Below are positions 1-7,698 of a DNA stretch of 64,000 bases, piece after piece. This DNA is from Alphaproteobacteria bacterium (GTDB taxonomy: Bacteria; Pseudomonadota; Alphaproteobacteria; Caulobacterales; Maricaulaceae), in NCBI GenBank assembly GCA_018222865.1, contig JAAEZM010000004.1:29314-93313 (forward strand), written 5' to 3'. Below the pieces are notes generated by a model. That model saw only the letters and a list, made by a program, of their open reading frames with translations, searched no databases and was not told where the DNA came from. Position numbers and translations under genes: made by a program. Positions within the stretch are counted from its first letter, which is position 1, and every line of letters starts with the position of its first letter.

Positions 1-339
1 GCCTCCGGTGTCGTCAAGAAAGACGGTCCCGATGCCGACTACAGCGCCCTCGCCGCTCCCAATTCGACGGGTGTCTTCTACATGGGTGTGGGCGCAGCGC
101 CGCAAATTCAATCGAAACTGCTCGGGACGGGCCGCCACGCCGCGACCCCTGTCGCCATTATCGAGAACGGCTCGACGGAGCATGAGCGAACGGTCACCGG
201 CACGCTCGGCGGTCTCGCCACACTGGTCGAAGCCGAGGCCATCAAGGGCCCGGCCGTCATTATCATTGGAGAAACGGCCGCTTTTGCCGCTCGGGCTGAA
301 GCCCGCGACATCGCCGACGCCGTGGAGCAAATCGCATGA
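1..339 (+). CDS. cysG: Siroheme synthase / uroporphyrinogen-III C-methyltransferase, C-terminal part (cut by window edge)
   Basis: Only the last 112 codons are present; the reading frame is open from base 1. The visible piece carries the end of the SUMT (CobA/CysG) methyltransferase fold: a GTGRHAATPVAIIENGS stretch, the VTGTLGGLA motif and a terminal PAVIIIGE strand. The family makes precorrin-2 from uroporphyrinogen III using SAM, the first step to siroheme. Siroheme is the cofactor of the sulfite reductase encoded two genes downstream. The stop overlaps the next start (ATGA). Whether the full protein also has the dehydrogenase/ferrochelatase half (CysG) or is SUMT only (CobA) cannot be seen. 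Confidence 0.88.
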   Translation, partial: ASGVVKKDGPDADYSALAAPNSTGVFYMGVGAAPQIQSKLLGTGRHAATPVAIIENGSTEHERTVTGTLGGLATLVEAEAIKGPAVIIIGETAAFAARAEARDIADAVEQIA

Positions 340-623
340 AAGCCATTACCGCAAACCGGCTGACCGATGGTCGGGTCATCTATCGCACCGAACAGGGCCA
401 TTGGACGCCGCATCTTGCTGAGGCAGCACGCTATCCGGCAGACGATGCTGGCACTGCACTGGCTCTGGCAGAGGGCGAGTTTGGCGTCGCGGTTGGGCCC
501 TATCTCATTGATCTCGATGATGCGGGGCCTGCCGGGCAGAAATGGCGCCGTGAGAGCATCCGCCTTGCTGGCCCGACCACTGGCACCACACATGTGCTGG
601 CGGCCGATGCAGGAGCACGCTGA
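336..623 (+). CDS. DUF2849 family protein
   Basis: A 95-residue soluble protein of the DUF2849 family. It is typical of alphaproteobacterial sulfite-reduction operons, where it sits between cysG and cysI exactly as here. It starts in an ATGA overlap with cysG and its stop overlaps the cysI start (TGATG), so it is translationally coupled on both sides. No catalytic motif is evident. A role as an accessory to sulfite reductase or siroheme handling is inferred from position only. Confidence 0.8.
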   Translation: MKAITANRLTDGRVIYRTEQGHWTPHLAEAARYPADDAGTALALAEGEFGVAVGPYLIDLDDAGPAGQKWRRESIRLAGPTTGTTHVLAADAGAR

Positions 624-2266
624 TGTACCGGTATGACGAGCATGATACGGCGCTTGTTCGCGAACGCATTGAGGAATTCCGCGATCAGGTAGCGCGCCGC
701 ATGGATGGGCGCCTGACCGAGGACGAGTTCAAGCCTCTGCGCCTGATGAATGGCGTCTACCTTCAGCTTCACGCCTATATGCTGCGCGTTGCCATTCCTT
801 ATGGCGCTCTGCGTTCAGAACAGATGCGCACCCTGGCGATGATCGCGCGCAAATATGATCGCGGCTACGGACATTTCACGACACGCCAGAACATTCAGTA
901 CAACTGGCCGGCGCTGACGGATATCCCGGAGATCCTCGAAAAGCTGGCCGATGTTGAGATGCACGCCATCCAGACATCGGGTAATTGCATTCGCAATGTC
1001 ACTGCCGACCCGTTTGCCGGTGCGGCTTCCGATGAGCTGGAAGACAGCCGCCCATGGGCCGAGATCATCCGACAATGGTCGACCTTCCACCCGGAATTCA
1101 CCTTCCTGCCCCGCAAGTTCAAGATCGCCGTCAATGGCGCCTCTGATGATCGTGCCGCGATCCGTTTCCACGATATCGGCTTGCAGATTGTCGAGGATGA
1201 AACCGGCCAGCGTGGGTTTGAAGTCTGGGTTGGTGGCGGCCAGGGCCGCACGCCGCGCATCGCTCGCAAAATCCGTGACTTCCTCGAGCCCCGGGACCTG
1301 CTGAGCTATCTCACCGCGATCCTGCGCGTTTATAACCAGCATGGTCGCCGCGATAATCTCTACAAGGCACGGATCAAAATCCTCGTCGACAGTCTTGGCA
1401 TCGATGCCTTCCGCGATGAAGTGGAAGAAGAATGGGGCTTTATCCGCGAGGGCGAGCTCAGCCTGCCCGAGGCTGAAATCAGCCGCATTCGCTCCTTCTT
1501 CTCCAGCCCCCGCATTGAGGGTCAAACACCTTTGCCGCAAACCGGCCCGGCCGCATTCCGCAGCTGGCTGGATGTGAACCGCCGCGATCACCAGACCTAT
1601 GGCCTCTCCAGCGTCGTTATTTCGCTCAAGCCGATCGGTGGTACGCCCGGAGATGCCACGGCGGACCAGATGGATATTATTGCCGAACTCACCGAGCGCT
1701 TCGGCTTCGATGAAGTCCGTGTCACGCCCGAGCAGAATCTGGTGCTGCCACACGTGCGCAACGAGGATTTGTTTGCTGTCTGGGAAGCGCTGAGCGCACA
1801 CGGCCTGGCCACTGCCAATGCCGGTTTGTCGACAGATATCGTAGCCTGCCCAGGTCTTGATTATTGCAATCTCGCCAATGCCCGCTCAATCCCGATTGCC
1901 CAGGCCATCAGCGAAACACTGGATGCGCAGGGGCTTTCAGAGACGGCCGGTGATGTGACCATCAAAATATCAGGCTGCATCAATGCATGCGGACACCATC
2001 ACATCGCCCATATCGGCGTGCTGGGTGTCGATAAGCGCGGTGAGGAATTCTACCAAATCACCCTTGGCGGGGCGATGGGAACGGATGCCGCTGTCGGCGA
2101 AATCGTCGGCAAGGGCTTGGCAGGTGATGACGTTCCTGGCGCGATCGCGCGCATTCTCCATCACTACAAAGCGCTTCGCGAGGACGGCGAAGACTTCATC
2201 GATACGCTGCGCCGCCTCGGAAGCGACGCTTTCAAGGAGGCTATCTATGCTGAACTTGCAGCTTGA
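623..2266 (+). CDS. cysI: Nitrite/sulfite reductase, siroheme [4Fe-4S] hemoprotein (assimilatory sulfite reductase)
   Basis: A 547-residue protein with the two tandem ferredoxin-like/siroheme half-domains of the sulfite and nitrite reductase family. The four cluster/siroheme cysteines lie in CPGLDYCNLA (about residue 410) and CINACGHHH (about residue 452). The enzyme reduces sulfite to sulfide with six electrons. The length suits the ferredoxin- or CysJ-independent type of Alphaproteobacteria; no cysJ is present, and the ferredoxin-NADP reductase three genes downstream could supply electrons (inference). Neighbours make siroheme (cysG) and sulfite (cysH), which favours sulfite over nitrite as substrate. 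The cysH start lies inside the last 20 bases. Confidence 0.93.
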   Translation: MYRYDEHDTALVRERIEEFRDQVARRMDGRLTEDEFKPLRLMNGVYLQLHAYMLRVAIPYGALRSEQMRTLAMIARKYDRGYGHFTTRQNIQYNWPALTDIPEILEKLADVEMHAIQTSGNCIRNVTADPFAGAASDELEDSRPWAEIIRQWSTFHPEFTFLPRKFKIAVNGASDDRAAIRFHDIGLQIVEDETGQRGFEVWVGGGQGRTPRIARKIRDFLEPRDLLSYLTAILRVYNQHGRRDNLYKARIKILVDSLGIDAFRDEVEEEWGFIREGELSLPEAEISRIRSFFSSPRIEGQTPLPQTGPAAFRSWLDVNRRDHQTYGLSSVVISLKPIGGTPGDATADQMDIIAELTERFGFDEVRVTPEQNLVLPHVRNEDLFAVWEALSAHGLATANAGLSTDIVACPGLDYCNLANARSIPIAQAISETLDAQGLSETAGDVTIKISGCINACGHHHIAHIGVLGVDKRGEEFYQITLGGAMGTDAAVGEIVGKGLAGDDVPGAIARILHHYKALREDGEDFIDTLRRLGSDAFKEAIYAELAA

Positions 2267-3350
2267 TCATCAATCCCGCCCGGATGTGGATGCGCGCATC
2301 GCATCCGGCGGCGGCGAAATCCTGACCGTACCGGCCAGTGCCGATTGGCGTGAACTGAAAGATCGCGTGCCCCAGGCGGTACAAATCGATGTGCACTTTG
2401 AAAGCTTCAAGGATGGGCGGGGCTTCACCCTTGCCAGCCAGTTGCGTGGGCGGTTGGGCTTTGATGGTCGCTTGCGCGCGACCGGTCATGTCCTGCCAGA
2501 CCAGGCCCTGCACTTAAAACGGGTTGGCTTTGACGAAGTCTCTCCAGACCGCACGGATGTTGCGGATGACTGGTCACAGGCCCAAACCCGCTTCGCCACT
2601 GTCTATCAGCCCGCTCAGCGCGGCGGTGAAACCGTGGTCGCAAAGCGGACCCGCTCGAAGGCTGACCTCGCCGCCCTCAATGCGCGTTATCGCGGAATGG
2701 AGGCAGAAGAGATTTTCGAAGATGCGATCAAACGCATCTGGCCAGGCCGCATCGCAATGATGTCCTCATTTGGCGCCGAAGCAGCTGTCGGCTTGCATAT
2801 GATTGCCAAGGTCGCGCCTTCCACGCCCGTTCTCTTCCTCGACACGGGCCGTCTCTTTGCCCAGACCGAGCAGTATCAGCGTGAGCTGGTTGAAAAGCTG
2901 GACCTGACCAATCTGCGGATCATCCAGCCCTCGGCGCTTGAAGTGGCTGAAGAGGATGCGGACGGCAAGCTTTGGAGCCGTAACAATGATGCCTGCTGCA
3001 CCCTGCGCAAGGTCCGTCCACTTGATCGTATTTCCGAAGACTATGACGCCATGATCACAGGCCGCAAACGCTTCCATGGTGGGGATCGTATCGAACTGCC
3101 CGTCGTGGAGCGCCTCGATGGCCGTATTCGCGTCAACCCGCTGGCCAGCTGGTCACATGAGAGGATCGACGCCTATTTCAAACGCTACGATTTGCCGCGA
3201 CACCCGCTGACCGAAATGGGGTATGCCTCCATCGGCTGCTGGACCTGCACAGCCCCCGCGCAGGACGGGGATGTGCGATCTGGCCGCTGGGCTGGTCAGA
3301 GCAAGTCGGAATGCGGTATCCACCGCCCAGTTCCGGTTGCTGCTGAATAA
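2247..3350 (+). CDS. cysH: DUF934 domain fused to adenylyl-sulfate (APS/PAPS) reductase
   Basis: The ORF track starts at 1983, but that part only shadows cysI. The real start is ATG 2247 behind AAGGAGG, giving 367 residues. Residues 1 to about 130 (ending near ATVYQPAQRG) match DUF934, usually a separate small gene between cysI and cysH. Residues from about 140 (DLAALNARYRG) are a full CysH. The CysH part has DACCTLRK (about 249), GCWTCTAP (about 330) and the catalytic ECGIH (about 354). The paired cysteines are the [4Fe-4S] signature of the APS-reducing class, so APS is the likely substrate. It produces sulfite for cysI. No frameshift separates the halves, so this is a genuine in-frame fusion. 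Confidence 0.9.
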   Translation: MLNLQLDHQSRPDVDARIASGGGEILTVPASADWRELKDRVPQAVQIDVHFESFKDGRGFTLASQLRGRLGFDGRLRATGHVLPDQALHLKRVGFDEVSPDRTDVADDWSQAQTRFATVYQPAQRGGETVVAKRTRSKADLAALNARYRGMEAEEIFEDAIKRIWPGRIAMMSSFGAEAAVGLHMIAKVAPSTPVLFLDTGRLFAQTEQYQRELVEKLDLTNLRIIQPSALEVAEEDADGKLWSRNNDACCTLRKVRPLDRISEDYDAMITGRKRFHGGDRIELPVVERLDGRIRVNPLASWSHERIDAYFKRYDLPRHPLTEMGYASIGCWTCTAPAQDGDVRSGRWAGQSKSECGIHRPVPVAAE

Positions 3351-3376
3351 GCTGGTTTGAAAAAGGGGCACCTAAA

Positions 3377-4399
3377 GTGTCAACACAACATGTGCTGGAC
3401 CTGATCGGCAACACACCGCTGATCAGGCTGGATGGGCCGTCCGAGGCGACGGGTTGCGAAATCCTCGGCAAGGCTGAATTCCTCAATCCCGGTGGCTCGG
3501 TGAAAGACCGTGCCGCACTTAATATCGTGCGCGAAGCCGAGGCGGACGGGTCCCTGCGACCGGGCGGCTCGATCGTTGAGGGCACAGCCGGCAATACCGG
3601 CATCGGTCTGGCTCTGGTCGGCGGCGCTCTGGGCTATGATGTCACAATCGTCATGCCGCGCACGCAATCCCAGGAAAAGAAGGACACTGTTCGCTCCTTC
3701 GGCGCCCGCCTGATCGAGGTCGATGCGGCGCCCTTTTCCAGTCCGAACCATTTTGTTCACTATTCCCGCCGCCTGGCCGAAGAACTCAATGAGAGCAATC
3801 CGGCGGGCGCGATCTGGGCCAACCAGTTCGACAATCTCGCCAATCGCCGTGCGCACGAAAAAACGACGGCGCCTGAGATCTGGCAGCAGACGGATGGCAA
3901 GATCGACGGCTTTATCTGTGCCGCCGGGACCGGTGGGACGATTTCGGGTGTAGCGTCAGGCCTTCGGGGCTTGAACCCCGACATCAAGATTGGTGTCGCG
4001 GACCCCGCCGGTGCAGCACTCTATAGCTATTACACGACTGGCGAGCTGAAGGGCGAAGGCTCTTCCATTACAGAAGGCATTGGTGTTGGGCGCATCACCG
4101 GCAATCTGGAAGGATTAGAGGTCGATCACATCTATCGCGTTGAAGACGTAGAGATGCTGCCAATCCTGTATGCGCTGATCAAAGCGGAAGGCCTGTCCCT
4201 GGGCGGATCCGCCGGCGTGAATATCGCAGGTGCGATGAAGCTTGCCCGCGATCTCGGCCCCGGCCACACCATCGTGACCATATTGTGTGATCTCGGCGCC
4301 CGTTACGCCGCCAAACTCTTCAACCCTGAATTCCTGAGTTCGCGGGGCTTGCCCGTCCCGCCCTGGACGATTACCGAAACGCCTCGCGAGGACGCGTAA
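3377..4399 (+). CDS. cysK: Cysteine synthase A (O-acetylserine sulfhydrylase)
   Basis: A 340-residue PLP enzyme of fold type II. The PLP lysine is in GGSVKDRAA (about residue 42), the substrate loop is EGTAGNTGIGLA and the phosphate-binding glycine loop is AAGTGGTISG. It makes cysteine from O-acetylserine and the sulfide produced by cysI. The C-terminal extension beyond about residue 310 (FNPEFLSSRG) fits the longer alphaproteobacterial CysK type. It follows cysH after 26 bases and probably shares its transcript. A cystathionine beta-synthase role is less likely in this operon. Confidence 0.9.
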   Translation: MSTQHVLDLIGNTPLIRLDGPSEATGCEILGKAEFLNPGGSVKDRAALNIVREAEADGSLRPGGSIVEGTAGNTGIGLALVGGALGYDVTIVMPRTQSQEKKDTVRSFGARLIEVDAAPFSSPNHFVHYSRRLAEELNESNPAGAIWANQFDNLANRRAHEKTTAPEIWQQTDGKIDGFICAAGTGGTISGVASGLRGLNPDIKIGVADPAGAALYSYYTTGELKGEGSSITEGIGVGRITGNLEGLEVDHIYRVEDVEMLPILYALIKAEGLSLGGSAGVNIAGAMKLARDLGPGHTIVTILCDLGARYAAKLFNPEFLSSRGLPVPPWTITETPREDA

Positions 4400-4439
4400 G
4401 CCACACCTCGCTCTCGTGAAAGCCACAGAAATGAACGTA

Positions 4440-5264
4440 ATGACGCCTGAGACAGCCCGCGAAAAGAACAAGATCTCTGCCAAGCCCGGCCCGTATACGA
4501 TCGAGACCGTGCTGTCTGTAAAGCATTATACGGACCGCCTTTTCCACTTCCGCATTACACGCCCGTCGAGCTTCCGGTTTCGCTCCGGAGAGTTTGTGAT
4601 GATCGGTCTGCCGAAAGAAGACGGCAAACCGCTTCTGCGCGCTTATTCCCTCGCTTCGCCCTTCTGGGATGAAGCGCTGGACTTCTATTCCATCAAGGTT
4701 CAGGACGGCCCGCTGACCTCACGTCTGCAGCACATCCAGCCTGGCGATGAACTCCTGCTGGGCAAAAAGCCAACAGGAACGCTGGTGCTTGACGCGCTCA
4801 AACCGGGCAAGCGGCTTTATCTTGTCTCCACCGGCACTGGTATTGCGCCATTCGCCAGCCTGGTGCGCGACCCGGAGACCTATGAGAAGTTCGACGAAGT
4901 CATCCTGACCCATACCTGCCGGGAAACCGCAGAACTGAAATATGGTGAGGAATTGGTCGCAGCGACCAAGGAAGATGAGCTGATCGGCGAAATGGCGCGC
5001 GAGAAGCTGATCCACTTCACCTCCGTCACCCGTGATGACGGTCCGGTCAAAGGCCGTGTCACCGACATGATCAATTCCGGCGCCCTGTTTGAACATCTGG
5101 GCGTTCCGGCCCTTAATCCGGATGTCGACCGGGTCATGATTTGTGGCTCTGAAGGTCTGCTCAAAGACACCAAGCAGATCTGTCTTGATCACGGATTCAT
5201 CGAGGGCTCCAACGCCGCACCCGCCGATTTCGTCGTCGAGAAGGCGTTTGTCGCGACGGATTGA
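4440..5264 (+). CDS. fpr: Ferredoxin--NADP(+) reductase
   Basis: A flavoprotein of about 274 residues from the bacterial FNR (Fpr) family. The FAD-binding motif is RAYSLASP (about residue 62 of this start), the NADP-binding loop is STGTGIAPF, and the C-terminal NADP motif is MICGSEGLLKD. Three in-frame starts exist: GTG 4416, ATG 4431 and ATG 4440. None has a clear Shine-Dalgarno; the family N-terminus begins soon after 4440, so I use that. Position at the end of the cysteine operon suggests it reduces ferredoxin for sulfite reduction, although Fpr also has oxidative-stress roles elsewhere. Confidence 0.85.
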   Translation: MTPETAREKNKISAKPGPYTIETVLSVKHYTDRLFHFRITRPSSFRFRSGEFVMIGLPKEDGKPLLRAYSLASPFWDEALDFYSIKVQDGPLTSRLQHIQPGDELLLGKKPTGTLVLDALKPGKRLYLVSTGTGIAPFASLVRDPETYEKFDEVILTHTCRETAELKYGEELVAATKEDELIGEMAREKLIHFTSVTRDDGPVKGRVTDMINSGALFEHLGVPALNPDVDRVMICGSEGLLKDTKQICLDHGFIEGSNAAPADFVVEKAFVATD

Positions 5265-5313
5265 TCGCGTCTTAAAGGATCACTCGACAGCCCGCTCGCG
5301 ACACAGAAATCGC

Positions 5314-5342
5314 TTGACTCACGCATAAACATATCTTTATAC
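5314..5342 (+). promoter_or_regulatory. Sigma-70 type promoter of the metX operon
   Basis: A TTGACT -35 hexamer at 5314-5319 and a TTATAC -10 hexamer at 5337-5342 are separated by exactly 17 bases. The predicted transcription start, about base 5349, falls right at the 5' edge of the SAM-II riboswitch, which strengthens both calls. Confidence 0.7.
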
Positions 5343-5346
5343 GTGA

Positions 5347-5406
5347 AGTCGCGCCGATTTGATGTTCAGCTTGCGGGCGCGGAAGAAGTACGGCTAAAGC
5401 GGAACG
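5347..5406 (+). ncRNA. SAM-II riboswitch (metA RNA motif)
   Basis: Stem P1 is CGCGCC (5350-5355) with GGCGCG (5376-5381), a perfect 6-bp pair. The loop contains the class-typical GATTTGAT...GCTTGC, and the 3' strand holds the conserved GGCTAAAG. GTTC (5364-5367) can also pair with GAAC (5402-5405), and TTGC with the GCTAA segment, as expected for the H-type pseudoknot. This class binds S-adenosylmethionine and represses methionine biosynthesis genes, mainly in Alphaproteobacteria. It sits about 105 bases upstream of metX. A T-rich run at 5475-5480 follows, but I see no convincing terminator stem there. Identification is from memory of the motif, not a covariance search. Confidence 0.88.
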
Positions 5407-5509
5407 TGGCGAAGCTCTCGGTCTTGCCCTGGACCTGGCTCCATACGCCCCGGATCCGTCCCGCTTGTCTCGGCTTTTTTCGCGTCCGCGCCCCAGCGGG
5501 AAAAACGTG

Positions 5510-6457
5510 ATGACTGCGACCGCCACATGTCTAGACGATGCCGAATTCTGCGACTGTTTCGACCTAGAGGCGGGCTTCATTGCAGACAATGGCGAGGAGA
5601 TGTGTGCTGGCGGACGCATTACCGGCCTGGCAGACGCGCCGGTCTATGTTGTTCTCGGCGGGATTTCCGCCAATCGCGCTGTTGCGGACTTTGCGGGCGA
5701 GCCTGGATGGTGGGCCTGTCAGGTGGGCGAAGGCGCATCACTCGACACCAATAAGGTCCGCATCCTGTCTCTCGACTTTGTTGCTGATAGTGCGGGCGCT
5801 GCTCCCAGCACGAATGATCAGGCGCGCGCCATCCTCGCCCTTGCCGACAATGCAGGTGTGAACCGTTTCTCTGTCATTGGGTCATCCTATGGCGGGATGG
5901 TCGCGCTGGCGCTCGCCGCCGAGGCCCCGGAACGCGTGGAAAAGACGCTCGTGATCAGCGCCGCGGACCGCCCATCGGCAATGGCGCAAGCCTGGCGCTC
6001 CATCCAGCGCGAAACCGTAAAACTCGCTCTTGAATCCGGTGATGGCGCGCGGGGGCTTGATCTTGCCCGGCGGCTCGCCATGACCACCTATCGCACGACG
6101 CAGGAATTCGAGGATCGCTTTTTTGATCCCTCACCGGACTGCCGTGATGCCGATGGCGTTTCCTCCTATCTGTGTGCACGCGGCAAGGCGTTCACCCGCA
6201 CAATGACGCCCGAGCGTTTTCTGGCCTTGTCCGCTTCAATGGATGCACATTGTGTCGATGTTTCGCAGATCAAAAGCCCGGTAACCTATGTGGCAGTGGA
6301 AGAGGATGTGCTGGTTCCACCCAGCCAGATCAAAAACGCCGCCGCGCGCACGCCGAATGCTGACCTGGTCGAGATCTCCAGCTATTACGGCCATGATGCC
6401 TTCTTGAAGGAAGAGGCTCAGATCCGCACCATTCTCGCGACATTCGCTGGAGCCTGA
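5510..6457 (+). CDS. metX: Homoserine O-acyltransferase, MetX-like alpha/beta hydrolase
   Basis: A 315-residue alpha/beta-hydrolase fold protein. The nucleophile elbow is IGSSYGGMV (Ser, about residue 126), the oxyanion region is VVLGGISANR, and the catalytic acid and histidine are probably in VEEDVLVPP and YYGHDAF. It is shorter than classical MetX (about 370-400 residues) and resembles the GGISA-type homoserine acyltransferases, some of which use succinyl-CoA. The acyl donor cannot be decided by eye. The ORF track starts at TTG 5465; ATG 5510 is preferred because the upstream codons are low-complexity and outside the family. It follows a SAM-II riboswitch and is 4 bases from the next gene, so both are methionine biosynthesis. 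Confidence 0.82.
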   Translation: MTATATCLDDAEFCDCFDLEAGFIADNGEEMCAGGRITGLADAPVYVVLGGISANRAVADFAGEPGWWACQVGEGASLDTNKVRILSLDFVADSAGAAPSTNDQARAILALADNAGVNRFSVIGSSYGGMVALALAAEAPERVEKTLVISAADRPSAMAQAWRSIQRETVKLALESGDGARGLDLARRLAMTTYRTTQEFEDRFFDPSPDCRDADGVSSYLCARGKAFTRTMTPERFLALSASMDAHCVDVSQIKSPVTYVAVEEDVLVPPSQIKNAAARTPNADLVEISSYYGHDAFLKEEAQIRTILATFAGA

Positions 6458-6461
6458 CCGA

Positions 6462-7607
6462 ATGAGTGAGAAAACGCCGCGAACCCGGGCGGTGCGTGCA
6501 GGTCTCAATACCGACCGCAATGCGAACGCTGTTATCCCGCCTGTTATGCTGTCTTCAGCCTTCAGGCGCGACGACCCTGCAGTTCAGCCCCAATTTGACT
6601 ATGCGCGAACCAATAATCCCGGACGTTGCCAACTGGCCGATGCCATTACCGCCCTGGAGGGGGCGGCAGCAGGCCTGGTGACCGCATCGGGCATGGCCGC
6701 CATTGACCTGCTTTTTCATGATCTGCCGCATGGGGCGCGTGTCGTCTGTTCTCATGATGCCTATGGCGGGACGCGGCGCTTGCTCGATGCCCGTGCCCGC
6801 GGCGGCCGGTTCGAAGCCGTCTATGCCGACTTGACCCAACTCGACACCGCCAGAGCGGCAATCACCCAAGGCACGGCTTTGGTCATGGCGGAAACACCGT
6901 CCAATCCACGCTTGCGGATCGCGGATATTGCAGCGCTTGCAGAGATGGCCCATATGGCCGGCGCGGAGCTCGCTGTCGATAACACAGTGCTGTCGCCGGC
7001 CCTCCAGCGCCCGATCGAGTTGGGCGCAGACTATTCCGTGCAATCGGTGACCAAGCTGATCAATGGCCATTCCGACATGGTCGGTGGCGCTGTCTGCATG
7101 GCTGACGAAGCCAAGCTTGAACGCCTGTATTGGTGGACCAATTGCGCTGGCGTTGGCGGCGGCGGTTTTGACAGCTATCTCGCACTTCGCGGACTGCGCA
7201 CCCTGCCCTTGCGGGCCAAGGCCCAGTCACAAAGCGCTCTGGAAATCGCCCAATGGCTGGCGGAGGATCGCCGCATCGCGCATGTCGACTATCCCGGTCT
7301 GACGACACATCCCGGCCACGATCTGGCGGCACGACAGCAAGACAGTTTCGGACAATTGATCAGTATTCAACTGGCCGGCGATCTCAATCCGCGCGAAGTG
7401 GTTCAGCGCCTGCAGATTTTCACGCTCGCACAATCCTTGGGCGGAGTGGAGAGCCTGTCGAACATCCCGGCCCTGATGACCCATGCCGCCATGACACCTC
7501 AAGCGCGCGCGCAGGCCGGCATTCCCGATACGCTTATCCGGCTTTCTGTAGGCCTGGAAAGCGCCTGCGATCTCATAGATGATCTGGACGCGGCCCTGCA
7601 GGCTTAA
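6462..7607 (+). CDS. Cys/Met metabolism PLP-dependent enzyme (cystathionine gamma-synthase or O-acylhomoserine sulfhydrylase)
   Basis: A 381-residue fold-type I PLP enzyme of the transsulfuration family. The PLP lysine is in QSVTKLINGHSDMVGG (about residue 196), the cofactor aspartate in ELAVDNTVLSP, and the N-terminal tyrosine in DYARTNNPGR. Members make cystathionine or homocysteine from activated homoserine, or cleave cystathionine. Forming an operon with metX under SAM-II control favours the biosynthetic role (MetB or MetZ). The variant TNNPGR, instead of the common TR.NPT, places it in a less common subgroup, so the exact reaction stays open. Confidence 0.83.
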   Translation: MSEKTPRTRAVRAGLNTDRNANAVIPPVMLSSAFRRDDPAVQPQFDYARTNNPGRCQLADAITALEGAAAGLVTASGMAAIDLLFHDLPHGARVVCSHDAYGGTRRLLDARARGGRFEAVYADLTQLDTARAAITQGTALVMAETPSNPRLRIADIAALAEMAHMAGAELAVDNTVLSPALQRPIELGADYSVQSVTKLINGHSDMVGGAVCMADEAKLERLYWWTNCAGVGGGGFDSYLALRGLRTLPLRAKAQSQSALEIAQWLAEDRRIAHVDYPGLTTHPGHDLAARQQDSFGQLISIQLAGDLNPREVVQRLQIFTLAQSLGGVESLSNIPALMTHAAMTPQARAQAGIPDTLIRLSVGLESACDLIDDLDAALQA

Positions 7608-7698
7608 GCGCTGACTTCAACGCATGCTTTCGCTTGGACGCTCAGCGGCTTATACCTGAGTGCAAAGCGGTCCGCCGACCGGGCTGCGAGGGGGCTCA

